Positions 35,151 through 43,559 of a DNA stretch of 64,000 bases are shown piece after piece. The position numbers were made by a program, and so were the translations under genes. The notes beneath the pieces are model-generated. The model was not told the DNA's origin. It worked only from the letters and a program-made list of their open reading frames with translations, and did not search any database. How positions within the stretch are numbered: the stretch's first letter is position 1; each line of letters begins with the position of its first letter. This DNA is from Kocuria palustris (lineage in GTDB: Bacteria; Actinomycetota; Actinomycetes; Actinomycetales; Micrococcaceae): contig NZ_VDOR01000012.1 in NCBI RefSeq assembly GCF_007666205.1, positions 1-64,000 on the forward strand, given 5' to 3'.

Positions 35151-35218
35151 GAAGAGCGCTCCTCATCATCGAGTCGCTGCGACGCATGGCGATGCGCGTC
35201 ACAGCAGGGCCTGCCCGC

Positions 35219-35248
35219 AGTCTAGTGAAGTGCGCCACAGATTGACAA
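35219..35248 (-). promoter_or_regulatory. ptsI promoter, overlapping the fruR promoter
   Basis: On the minus strand TTGTCA (35248-35243), an 18-bp spacer and TAGACT (35224-35219). The leader is about 60 nt. The -35 overlaps the fruR -35 on the other strand. Confidence 0.65.
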
Positions 35249-35277
35249 TCCACTCACCCGGGCATGATCATGCTCAT
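35242..35277 (+). promoter_or_regulatory. fruR promoter with embedded 12-bp palindrome
   Basis: TTGACA (35242-35247), an 18-bp spacer and GATCAT (35266-35271), then 6 nt to the ATG at 35278 (leaderless type). The perfect palindrome GCATGATCATGC (35262-35273) covers the -10 and is a candidate operator for FruR itself. Confidence 0.6.
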
Positions 35278-36150
35278 ATGGGCGTAACGAATGTCACAGG
35301 ACGTCCTCCCTCGGCGGAGGACGGAAGCGCGGCGGGCGGCCCCGACCCCGAGGCCGGCCAGTCGCTGTTCGCGCCCGAGCGCCGCCTCGCGATCTCGCAG
35401 CAGGCCGTGATCCAGGGGCGGGTCTCCGTCGCCGAGCTGGCCGCCCGGTTCGCGGTGGCCCCGGAGACCATCCGACGGGATCTCGACGTCCTGGAGCGCC
35501 AGGGGCGCATCCAGCGCGTGCACGGCGGAGCGATCCCGCCCATCGGGCGCAGCGGCAGGGAGGCGGCCGTCGACGACCGCCGGGCCACCCGGATCGAGGC
35601 CAAGACCGCGATCGCCCGCGCCGCGATGTCCCATCTGCCGCCGGCGCACGGCTCGATCCTGCTCGACGGCGGCAGCACCACCGGGCAGCTCGCGGCCGCC
35701 ATGGCCGCCGCCGCGCGGGAGGACGCCCTGGACCCCGTGACGGTCGTGACCAACTTCCCGGCCGCCGGGGTCGAGCTCTCGCAGGCCGAGGCCGCGGACG
35801 TCCTCCTGCTGGGAGGGCGCCTGCGCCGCGTCACCGAGACCGTCGTGGGCGCGCAGACCAATGCCGCGCTCGGGTCCATCTCGGCGGACGTCGCGTTCCT
35901 GGGCGCCAACGGCATCTCCGCGGCCCTCGGGCTGACCACCCCGGATGCGGAGGAGGCCGCCGCCAAGCGCCTGATCGCCGCTCGGTCCCAGCGGGTGATC
36001 GCCCTGACCGACTCGTCCAAGTTCGGCCTCGAGCACCTGTGCACGTTCGCCGAGCTCGCCTGGGTCGACGTCCTCATCACCGATGCAGCCCCCCCACCAC
36101 CCCTGGCCGAGGCCATGGACCGAGCAGAGATCGAGGTCGTGATCGCATGA
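35278..36150 (+). CDS. fruR: DeoR-family regulator of the fructose operon
   Basis: A 290-residue repressor-type protein. A helix-turn-helix lies at about residues 35-85 (RVSVAELAARFAVAPETIRRDLDVLE), followed by the DeoR C-terminal sensor domain (ILLDGGSTTGQLA, VTNFPAA, LGGRLRRVTETVVG, ALTDSSKFG). The family usually binds a phosphorylated sugar; here fructose 1-phosphate or fructose 1,6-bisphosphate is likely. Overlaps fruK by ATGA. An N-terminal tail of about 25 residues precedes the DNA-binding domain. Confidence 0.92.
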   Translation: MGVTNVTGRPPSAEDGSAAGGPDPEAGQSLFAPERRLAISQQAVIQGRVSVAELAARFAVAPETIRRDLDVLERQGRIQRVHGGAIPPIGRSGREAAVDDRRATRIEAKTAIARAAMSHLPPAHGSILLDGGSTTGQLAAAMAAAAREDALDPVTVVTNFPAAGVELSQAEAADVLLLGGRLRRVTETVVGAQTNAALGSISADVAFLGANGISAALGLTTPDAEEAAAKRLIAARSQRVIALTDSSKFGLEHLCTFAELAWVDVLITDAAPPPPLAEAMDRAEIEVVIA

Positions 36151-37112
36151 TCGTCACCTTCACCGCCAGCCCCAGCATCGACCGCACGGCCGCTCTGAGC
36201 GCCCCGCTCGAGCGCGGCGGGGTCAACCGCATCTCCTCCGTCCAGGACGGCCCGGGCGGCAAGGGGATCAACGTCTCCCGAGCCCTGACCCTCGCCGGGG
36301 CGCCCACCCTGGCCGTGCTGCCCGCTGCGAGCGGCGACCCCCTCCTGGCCGCCCTGGACGAGGCGGGCGTGGCGCACCGGGCCGTCGAGCTGCCGGGGCG
36401 GGTGCGCACCAACCTCACCCTGAGCGAGCCCGACGGCACGACCACCAAGCTCAACGAGCCCGGCGCCCGGCTCGACGACGCGGCGCAGCAGGCGTGCCGT
36501 GCCGCGCTGCGCGATGCCGCGTCCGACGGCGACTGGGTCGCGCTGTGCGGCTCGCTGCCCCCGGGCCCGTCGAGCGACTGGTACGCCCGCCTGGTCCGCG
36601 AGCTGCGCGGCAGCGGGGCCCGCATCGCCGTGGACACCTCGGACGCCCCCCTGGTCGCGCTGTCCGAGCAGCTCGAGACCGCCGCGCCCGAGATCCTCAA
36701 GCCCAACGGCCTCGAGCTCGGCCAGCTCGTGGGCGCCGACGGTCCCGCGATCGAGGCCGCCGCGGATGCCGGGGACTTCCTGCCCGCGGCGCGGGCCGCC
36801 CGCGAGCTCGTGCGCCGCGGGGTGGCGGAGGTCCTGGCCACGCTCGGCGGGGCCGGCGCCGTGCTCGCGACCGCCGAGGGCGCCTGGGTCGCCGCGCCCC
36901 CGCCCATCACCCCGGTGTCCACCGTGGGCGCCGGCGACTCGTCGCTGTCCGGGCTGCTCCTGGCGCACGCGGAGGGACTCGAGCCCGCCGAGCGCCTGCG
37001 CCGGGCCGTGGCCTTCGGCTCGGCGGCCACGGCTCTTCCGGGCACCGGCGTCCCCTCCCCCGAGCAGATCGACCTGGAGCGCACGGCCGTCACGCCGCTG
37101 GCGATCGGCTGA
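36147..37112 (+). CDS. fruK: 1-phosphofructokinase
   Basis: Converts fructose 1-phosphate from the PTS into fructose 1,6-bisphosphate. 321 residues, PfkB family. MIVTFTASPSIDRT, the GGKGINVSRAL region near residue 48 and VSTVGAGDSSLSG near 255, with catalytic Asp, are all typical of FruK. The start overlaps the fruR stop by 4 nt. Confidence 0.95.
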   Translation: MIVTFTASPSIDRTAALSAPLERGGVNRISSVQDGPGGKGINVSRALTLAGAPTLAVLPAASGDPLLAALDEAGVAHRAVELPGRVRTNLTLSEPDGTTTKLNEPGARLDDAAQQACRAALRDAASDGDWVALCGSLPPGPSSDWYARLVRELRGSGARIAVDTSDAPLVALSEQLETAAPEILKPNGLELGQLVGADGPAIEAAADAGDFLPAARAARELVRRGVAEVLATLGGAGAVLATAEGAWVAAPPPITPVSTVGAGDSSLSGLLLAHAEGLEPAERLRRAVAFGSAATALPGTGVPSPEQIDLERTAVTPLAIG

Positions 37113-37246
37113 GCGCCCACCGCATCCCCGCCCCTCGACTCCCCTGCCCGGCAGGCGCAGAACCCCTCCGGACCCTGCCCGGGCGCCCGATCCCCGGAGG
37201 CTGGCCCCACCGAGCGGCCGTCGGCCGCCGCACCGAAGGACTGGAC
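37113..37246 (+). other. Gap between fruK and fruA
   Basis: 134 nt, GC-rich, with a ribosome site GAAGGA 7 nt before the fruA ATG. I see no clear promoter; a separate signal cannot be ruled out. Confidence 0.35.
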
Positions 37247-39487
37247 ATGTCTGAGAACCCACCGCTGATCACCGCCGACCTGGTCTGCCTGGACCAGGAC
37301 CTCGGCTCCGCCAAGACCAAGGTCATCACGCGCCTGGCCGGGATCGTCGCCGCCACCGGGCGCGCCGACTCGGCCAAGGGGCTGGCCGCCGACGCCCTGG
37401 CCCGCGAGGAGCAGTCCGCCACCGGGCAGCCCGGCGGCATCGGCATCCCGCACTGCCGCTCCGCGCACGTGCAGACCACCTCCCTGGCCTTCGCCCGCCT
37501 GCCCGAGCCGGTGGACTTCGGGGCCAAGGACGGCCCGGCCGACCTCATCTTCCTGATCGCCGCGGCCGACGGCGAGGGCCAGGCCCACCTCAAGCTGCTG
37601 TCCAAGCTGGCGCGCGCCATGGCCCGGAAGTCGTTCCTCAGCGCCCTGCGGGAGGCCGGCTCCGCCGAGGAGGTCGTGGCGATCGTCGAGGAGGTCCTGG
37701 CCCCGCGGCCCAAGCCGGCCACGGATCAGCTCGACGCCGCTCCGACGACGGGCGCCGGGGCAACGGCGGCAGGCGCAGGCGCAGGCGCAGGCGCAGCGGC
37801 CGCCGCATCGCCCTCGGGCCCCCAGTACGGAGGCGCTGCCGCACCGGGCGGCTCGACGGCCGCCTCGGCGGCGGAGCCCTCGGGCGGGGCAGCCGGGACG
37901 GACGCCGACGGCGCGGCCGGGGCATCCGGCGCCCCCGGGCGCCGCCTCGTGGCCGTGACGTCGTGCCCCACGGGCATCGCCCACACCTACATGGCGGCCG
38001 AGGCGCTCGAGCAGAAGGCCGCCGAGATGGGCCACGAGCTCGTGGTCGAGACCCAGGGCTCCTCCGGCGGCACGCCGCTGACCCAGGAGCAGATCGACGC
38101 GGCGGACGCCGTCGTCTTCGCGGTGGGCGTGGGCGTGCGCGACCGCGAGCGCTTCGGCGGCAAGCCGGGGGTCGAGGCCGGAGTCAACGTCGGCGTCTCC
38201 GACCCCGAGGGCCTGATCACCAAGGCCCTGGCAGCGGCCGACGACCCGAACGGGCACCGGATCGCCGGGGGCGGCGGCTCGGCGGCGGAGTCCTCCGGCG
38301 CGGGCCAGGGGGCCACGAGCTGGCCGCGGCGCATCCAGCAGGCGCTGATGACCGGCGTGTCCTACATGATCCCGTTCGTCTCGGCGGGCGGTCTGCTGAT
38401 CGCGATCAGCTTCCTGATGGGCGATGCGGGCATCGCGAACATCGCCCCGGACATCGTGGCCGCGAACAGCCTCGCGAACCCGCCGAGCGCCGGGGACTTC
38501 CCCGACGTCGACCTGCTGCGCGGCGACGGCGCGTGGCTCTACCTGGCCGCCGTGCTCAACGTCGTCGGCGGCCTGGCCATGGGGTTCCTGGTCCCGGCGC
38601 TGTCGGGCTACATCGCCTACGCCCTGGCGGGCCGCCCCGGCATCGCCCCGGGCTTCGTGGGCGGGGCGATCGCCGTCGCGCTGAACGCCGGCTTCATCGG
38701 CGGCCTCGTCACCGGCCTCATCGCCGGCCTGATCGCCATGTGGATCGGCTCCCTGCGCGCCCCGCGCTGGCTGGCCGGGCTCATGCCCGTCGTCATCATC
38801 CCGCTGGCCACCACGCTGATCGTGGGCCTGCTGATGTACCTGCTGCTCGGCGCTCCGCTGGCCGCGCTGATGACCGCGCTGCAGAACGGGCTGTCGTCGA
38901 TGTCCGGGTCCTCCGCAGTGCTGCTCGGCGTGATCCTCGGCCTGATGATGTGCTTCGACCTGGGCGGGCCCGTCAACAAGGCGGCCTACCTCTTCGGCAC
39001 CGCGGGCCTCTCCGCCGGCGGCGAGGCGAATCAGATGATCATGGCCGCCGTCATGGCCTCCGGCATGGTCCCGCCGCTGGCGCTGGCGCTGTCCACGACC
39101 ATCCGCGGCCGCCTCTACAGCGAGGCCGAGCGCGAGAACGGCCGCTCCGCGTGGCTGCTCGGCGCGGCCTTCATCTCCGAGGGCGCGATCCCGTTCGCCG
39201 CGGCCGATCCGCTGCGCGTCATCCCCTCGATGATGGCCGGCGGCGCCGTGACCGGAGGCCTGATCGCAGCCCTGGGCGTCACGCAGAACGCCCCCCACGG
39301 CGGTCTCTTCGTGCTCGGCACGGTGGGGAACCCCCTGGGCTTCCTGATCGCGCTGGTGGCCGGCGTCCTCGTCTCCGCGGCGATCATCACGCTGCTCAAG
39401 GCCCAGCGCCAGCGCTCGCTCATGGCCCGGGCGAAGGCCGAGGCGGAGCATGCCGATGCCCCCACGGCACAGACAGCCGCGGTCTGA
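37247..39487 (+). CDS. fruA: PTS fructose transporter subunit IIABC
   Basis: Imports fructose as fructose 1-phosphate across the cell membrane. 746 residues with domains in order IIA (about 5-150, phospho-His69 in GIGIPHCRS), a flexible Ala/Gly/Pro/Ser linker (about 160-230), IIB (about 232-330, phospho-Cys240 in TSCPTGIAHTYMAAEAL) and the membrane domain IIC (about 350-725). The linker DNA contains four tandem AGGCGC hexamers (37771-37794). The ATG at 37247 is 134 nt after fruK, a longer gap than elsewhere in the operon. Confidence 0.95.
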   Translation: MSENPPLITADLVCLDQDLGSAKTKVITRLAGIVAATGRADSAKGLAADALAREEQSATGQPGGIGIPHCRSAHVQTTSLAFARLPEPVDFGAKDGPADLIFLIAAADGEGQAHLKLLSKLARAMARKSFLSALREAGSAEEVVAIVEEVLAPRPKPATDQLDAAPTTGAGATAAGAGAGAGAAAAASPSGPQYGGAAAPGGSTAASAAEPSGGAAGTDADGAAGASGAPGRRLVAVTSCPTGIAHTYMAAEALEQKAAEMGHELVVETQGSSGGTPLTQEQIDAADAVVFAVGVGVRDRERFGGKPGVEAGVNVGVSDPEGLITKALAAADDPNGHRIAGGGGSAAESSGAGQGATSWPRRIQQALMTGVSYMIPFVSAGGLLIAISFLMGDAGIANIAPDIVAANSLANPPSAGDFPDVDLLRGDGAWLYLAAVLNVVGGLAMGFLVPALSGYIAYALAGRPGIAPGFVGGAIAVALNAGFIGGLVTGLIAGLIAMWIGSLRAPRWLAGLMPVVIIPLATTLIVGLLMYLLLGAPLAALMTALQNGLSSMSGSSAVLLGVILGLMMCFDLGGPVNKAAYLFGTAGLSAGGEANQMIMAAVMASGMVPPLALALSTTIRGRLYSEAERENGRSAWLLGAAFISEGAIPFAAADPLRVIPSMMAGGAVTGGLIAALGVTQNAPHGGLFVLGTVGNPLGFLIALVAGVLVSAAIITLLKAQRQRSLMARAKAEAEHADAPTAQTAAV

Positions 39488-39493
39488 ACCGCC

Positions 39494-39499
39494 TAAACT
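39494..39499 (+). promoter_or_regulatory. Candidate -10 box of ptsH
   Basis: TAAACT lies just after the fruA stop and would give a leader of about 43 nt, with an AGGAGGAAG site before the ATG. HPr may thus be expressed separately from fruA. Confidence 0.5.
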
Positions 39500-39548
39500 G
39501 GACAGCACCACGACCAGCGGTGCGACGACGCACCCGACAGGAGGAAGC

Positions 39549-39818
39549 ATGCCCAGCAAGAAGGTCATCGTCGGCTCGGCCGTCGGCCTGCACGCCCGTC
39601 CCGCTGCGATCATCTCCGAGGCCGCCGGGGAGTACGACGAGGAGATCCTGATCGGCCTCGTCGCCGATCCCGACGAGGAGCCCGCCGATGCCTCGTCCTC
39701 GCTGCTGATCATGGCGCTCGGCGCCGAGAAGGGCACCGAGGTCGAGGTCTCCTCCGACAGCGCCGAGGCCGTCGAGAAGATCGCCGGCCTGATCGAGCAG
39801 GACCTCGACGCCGGCTGA
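39549..39818 (+). CDS. ptsH: Phosphocarrier protein HPr
   Basis: The small soluble phosphate shuttle between Enzyme I and the EII proteins, 89 residues. Active His15 is in VGLHARPAA. The equivalent of the regulatory Ser46 lies in the SSSLLIMALGA segment (Ser49-51). Sequence begins MPSKKVIVGSAVG after a strong AGGAGG-like site. It ends the fructose PTS cluster and precedes a terminator. Confidence 0.96.
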   Translation: MPSKKVIVGSAVGLHARPAAIISEAAGEYDEEILIGLVADPDEEPADASSSLLIMALGAEKGTEVEVSSDSAEAVEKIAGLIEQDLDAG

Positions 39819-39849
39819 CCCGACCGCTCCCTCGCACGGAGCCCGCAGC

Positions 39850-39888
39850 ACGAGACCCGCGCAGCCGACCTGGCTGCGCGGGTCTCGT
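39850..39888. terminator. Bidirectional terminator after ptsH
   Basis: Perfect 17-bp arms at 39850-39866 and 39872-39888 with a 5-nt loop (GACCT), between the convergent ptsH and the 39938-41290 gene. The plus-strand tail is CGTCGTCC. Confidence 0.85.
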
Positions 39889-39937
39889 CGTCCCCGGCCC
39901 CGCCCCGGCTGGCGCGACGGCCGCCGTCGGGCGGGCG

Positions 39938-41290
39938 TCAGGAGGCGACGGCCTGCTGTTCGAGGGGCTGCCGCCGATCGGCGACCTTGACCGCCGCGAC
40001 CCAGGTCAGCAGCAGGATGAACAGGACCAGGTAGGGGATGATCCAGATGGTCTCGGCGGCGTGCATGTGGACGCCGAACTTGTCGACGATCCAGAGCCCG
40101 CGCATGGGCCCGATGTAGGCGCCGATCAGCCAGATCCACGCCATGATCTGCGCCGGCCGTCGGAACCGCCCGCGCAGGACGTGCGGGAAGGCCTCGGTCC
40201 ACAGGGCCACCGCGATGACCGGGAAGTAGACCTGGTGGTGCGACCAGGAGATCGGCGACATGAACAGCATCACGAGCGCGTTCATGGAGATCGCCGAGAG
40301 GGTCATGCCGCGGCGCAGCAGCGACGGCAGCGCGATCGCCACGGCCACCAGCATGATCAGCACGAGCGGGTAGCGGATGGGATCCACGAGCTCGTCGGGG
40401 AAGCCGAGCTTGATCACCACGCCGGTCAGGGCCGTGTTGTCGATGTACTTGATCGAGCCCACGCGGTCCGACGAGGACACGGCATCGGTCCAGAACTGGA
40501 TCGAGTCCTGGAACAGGATCAGGAAGCCCAGTCCGACGGTGGCCGCGAAGGTCACGCCCATGGCCACGATCGCCCGGACGTTGCGCCCCATCAGGAAGAT
40601 CAGGCCGAAGGCCAGCGGCGTCAGCTTGATGCCGGCCGCGATGCCGATCAGCACGCCGCGCGGGATGAAGGCGACGGCCCGCTCGATGCCGGAGCCGGTG
40701 CCGTCGGTGCGGCGCACGAGGTCCAGGAAGATCAGCGCGAAGAGCAGGATGTTGACCTGTCCCAGCGAGATCGTGCGGATCCACGGTCCGCAGAAGAGGA
40801 TCACGGCGGTGATCAGCGCGACCGAGGCCGCGGTGCCCAGCGCGCGGCTGCCCGGCAGCGGGCGGCCGCGCCGCTCGGCGACGGCCAGCAGCGCACGGCC
40901 GAGCACGACGGCGCAGACGATGTCCAGCAGCAGGAGCAGGAAGCGCGTGACGTCGAACGGGATCCAGGCCAGCAGCCCGAACAGCAGGGCCGCGAACGGC
41001 GGATACGTGAAGGGCAGCGTGTCGGGCCCGCCCCACGGGACGGGGAACTCGAGGTCGTAGAGCGGCTGGGCGCGGGTCTCGGGATGAGCGACCCACTGAG
41101 CGCCCATGTTGTAGACCATCAGGTCCAGCGAGCCCTCCATCACGAGCCGGATGGACCAGGCCAGCACGGCGGCCAGGGCGATCCAGGCGAGCGCCTTGGC
41201 CCAGGCGGGGCCATGGCCCGCCGCGGGGGCGGGGGCTGCGCGGTCCGCGGCCTGGGGCGCGACGGCGCTGGAACGGGCGGATGAAGACAA
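39938..41290 (-). CDS. GT87-like integral membrane glycosyltransferase
   Basis: A 450-residue protein with about ten or more TM helices. It resembles the polyprenol-phosphate-mannose-dependent mannosyltransferases (GT87/DUF2029) of actinobacteria: TYPPFAALLFGLLAWIP, SLGQVNILLFALI, AAGIKLTPLAFGL and SPISWSHHQVYF are recognisable, and a catalytic Asp in the first extracellular loop is plausible (PETRAQPLYDLEF). The start is put at a TTG (41290) with AGGAGG 5 nt upstream; longer GTG starts lack a ribosome site. Likely adds mannose to cell-envelope glycolipids or glycans. Confidence 0.8.
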   Translation of the reverse strand: MSSSARSSAVAPQAADRAAPAPAAGHGPAWAKALAWIALAAVLAWSIRLVMEGSLDLMVYNMGAQWVAHPETRAQPLYDLEFPVPWGGPDTLPFTYPPFAALLFGLLAWIPFDVTRFLLLLLDIVCAVVLGRALLAVAERRGRPLPGSRALGTAASVALITAVILFCGPWIRTISLGQVNILLFALIFLDLVRRTDGTGSGIERAVAFIPRGVLIGIAAGIKLTPLAFGLIFLMGRNVRAIVAMGVTFAATVGLGFLILFQDSIQFWTDAVSSSDRVGSIKYIDNTALTGVVIKLGFPDELVDPIRYPLVLIMLVAVAIALPSLLRRGMTLSAISMNALVMLFMSPISWSHHQVYFPVIAVALWTEAFPHVLRGRFRRPAQIMAWIWLIGAYIGPMRGLWIVDKFGVHMHAAETIWIIPYLVLFILLLTWVAAVKVADRRQPLEQQAVAS

Positions 41291-41374
41291 CCGGACCTCC
41301 TGGAGGGGACTGCGGCCCGGGCAGGGCCGCGACCAGGGTAGCGGCCCCGGTCCTCGCACTTCCGACGACCGGCC

Positions 41375-43420
41375 TCAGCGCCGTCGCAGACCCCGCATCA
41401 TCGCCCTCACCGCCAGCGCGCCGGCGGCCGTCAGCACCGCGCCCCAGCGATCGGGTCGCACGACGCCGTGGGCGTCCTCGGAGGGGCCCAGCCCGGTGCT
41501 CTGGGCCGCGCCCGACTCGCCGCCGCCGGCCTCCCCCGGCGCCGGCGCGGCCGCCGGGGCCGGGGCTGCGATCGCCGCATCGGCGCCCAGCCGGTCGGTC
41601 TGCAGCCAGGTGGTCCGGGAGCGCAGGGACACCGGCAGCACGAGCTGATGCGGGTCGGCCCAGCCGCCCGGGGGCTCCGGCTCCTCCCGGGCTCCGGAGC
41701 GCCGCTGCTCGAGCTGCTCGGCAGGGGCGTGGGCGTCGGGGTCGAAGCTGTCGAGCAGCGGCGAGTAGGTGGTGATCCGCACCTCGCCGGCCTCGGCGCG
41801 GAACTGCAGCAGGCGCAGGAAGCCGGTGCGCCGCTCCCCCGCGGCCGCGACCGGGTCGGCCTCCGCTCCGCCGTCCGCACCCGAGGCGGCGCTCACCTCG
41901 CCCTCGTGCCCGTCGGCGGCCTTCTCGATCTCCTCTGCCGGCTCGGGCAGCCGGTGCGACTGGTAGTCGGCGAGCACGGCCGTCGTGGGGTGGACGGGAT
42001 CGCTGCGCTCGACGCGCCAGCCGGTGCCGGAGATGTGGCCGCTGAGCACCAGGACCACGTTCGCGTTGCGGGCCACGATCCCCTCCTGGATCCGCAGGCC
42101 GTCGTCGGGCCCGAAGCTGCGGGGGCCGCCCCAGGGCGCGCCGGAGCCGTCGGGGCGCGTGCCCCGATCCAGGAAGTGATGGGTGCACAGGATCGCGTCC
42201 CGGTCGGAGTGCTCCTGGAGGACGTCGTTGGCCCACGCGATCTGCTCGTCGTCGACCCCGTAGCCCAGGTGGAGCATGAGCAGGCGCACGCTGCCGATCG
42301 TGAGCAGGTCGTAGTGGCAGCTCGCGTCCTCGGGGCGCCAGGGCCGGCCGCGCTGCGCGGTGACGCGCGGCGCCCCGGCAGCGGCGTCGCCCGCCGACGG
42401 GGCCCACGTCCCGGCGGCGTCGCGCAGCCGCTGCGGCCCGAAGAACCTGTTGTACAGGCTCAGCTCGGGCGCCGCGCCGCCATCCTGGTCATCCGAGCCC
42501 CAGCGGTTGTCGTGATTGCCCGGGAGCACGCCCCAGGGCAGCCCGATCCGCTCGAACCGCTCGAACATCTCCGAGGCCGCGGCGAACTCGCGCTCGGCGA
42601 CGGCGCGGCGATCCCACCACCAGCACCAGTTCTGCACGACGTCGCCGGTGTGCGCGAGGTAGACGATCCTGCGAGTCCCCGCGCTGTCCTCGATCCAGTC
42701 CGTGATCGCGTCGATGGCGGCCTGGAAGCGCTCCCGCTTCTGCGGATCGCGCGTCTGCGCGGCCCCCTCGGCGAGGTACTGGGTATCGGTGAGGTGCACG
42801 ATCGCGAAGTCGTAGTCCTCCGGATCCGCGAAGCCCGCCTCCGCCTCGCGCACGGGAGCAGCGAAGTCGTCCTCCCCGAGCACGAGCAGCCGCACCTCGG
42901 CGGGACCGTCAGCACCGGGGCCGACGTCGGCGCGGCCGGCAGCGCCTGCGGCACCGGCGGGGCCGTCAGCACGCTCGGCGCCGCGATCGCCCTCGGCCCC
43001 GCGGTGGAGCAGCTCGGGGGGCAGCTGCGCGCGCAGCTCGATGCGCCGCCCGCCGCGGCCCTCGGCCCGCGCGAGCATCCGCCAGGATCCGGCGTCACCG
43101 GTCTGCTGCGCCCACAGGGACACGCTGCGGCCCTCCGGCGCCGTCCCCGACCAGACGGCCTCCGCGCCGCGCCCCGGCGCGAGGCGCACGCTCGCGCGCA
43201 CGTACGGCAGGTCGTGGCAGGGGCCCGTGTCGAGCAGGATGCCGTCGGCGCGCTGGACCTCGACGGCCCCGGCCTGCCGCTCGGAGGCCGGGTCGAGGTC
43301 GAAGAGCTCGGAGTCCGGGCGCAGCGCGGTGCGGCCCAGCCTCACCTCCCGCACCTGCCCGGGCGCGGGCCGCTGATCGTCGGGACGGGACATCGAGGTG
43401 GTCGGCACTGGCTCCCCCAT
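41375..43420 (-). CDS. Large metallophosphoesterase with C-terminal hydrophobic segment
   Basis: 681 residues. An N-terminal non-catalytic region (about 1-195) precedes a calcineurin-like phosphoesterase domain (about 200-480) with its metal motifs in order: HLTDTQY, AHTGDVVQNW, LPGNHDN, CTHHFLD and LSGHISG. The C-terminal region (about 500-660) is rich in Ala, Glu and Pro, and a last hydrophobic stretch AVLTAAGALAVRAMM followed by RGLRRR could be a tail anchor. No signal peptide is seen. ATG 43420 is used; ATG 43393 is an alternative and neither has a good ribosome site. Substrate unknown. Confidence 0.82.
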   Translation of the reverse strand: MGEPVPTTSMSRPDDQRPAPGQVREVRLGRTALRPDSELFDLDPASERQAGAVEVQRADGILLDTGPCHDLPYVRASVRLAPGRGAEAVWSGTAPEGRSVSLWAQQTGDAGSWRMLARAEGRGGRRIELRAQLPPELLHRGAEGDRGAERADGPAGAAGAAGRADVGPGADGPAEVRLLVLGEDDFAAPVREAEAGFADPEDYDFAIVHLTDTQYLAEGAAQTRDPQKRERFQAAIDAITDWIEDSAGTRRIVYLAHTGDVVQNWCWWWDRRAVAEREFAAASEMFERFERIGLPWGVLPGNHDNRWGSDDQDGGAAPELSLYNRFFGPQRLRDAAGTWAPSAGDAAAGAPRVTAQRGRPWRPEDASCHYDLLTIGSVRLLMLHLGYGVDDEQIAWANDVLQEHSDRDAILCTHHFLDRGTRPDGSGAPWGGPRSFGPDDGLRIQEGIVARNANVVLVLSGHISGTGWRVERSDPVHPTTAVLADYQSHRLPEPAEEIEKAADGHEGEVSAASGADGGAEADPVAAAGERRTGFLRLLQFRAEAGEVRITTYSPLLDSFDPDAHAPAEQLEQRRSGAREEPEPPGGWADPHQLVLPVSLRSRTTWLQTDRLGADAAIAAPAPAAAPAPGEAGGGESGAAQSTGLGPSEDAHGVVRPDRWGAVLTAAGALAVRAMMRGLRRR

Positions 43421-43559
43421 GGCTGCTCGGAGACGGCGCCTGCGCGGAGGCCGCGCTGATCCGGGCGCCGTCGCGGGGCCGATCCTGCCACCGGCGGGTG
43501 AATTCCGGGTGGACGCGGGCCGACGGCCGATCGTGTCCGAGGCCGCGGCGGCGGCCCCG
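43421..43559. other. Gap between moeZ-like gene and metallophosphoesterase gene
   Basis: 139 nt, same-strand genes on both sides. No terminator or promoter that I can support. Confidence 0.35.

Noticed and set aside
37113-37246. Small gene between fruK and fruA
   Set aside because: No frame with a start and ribosome site of convincing composition was found.
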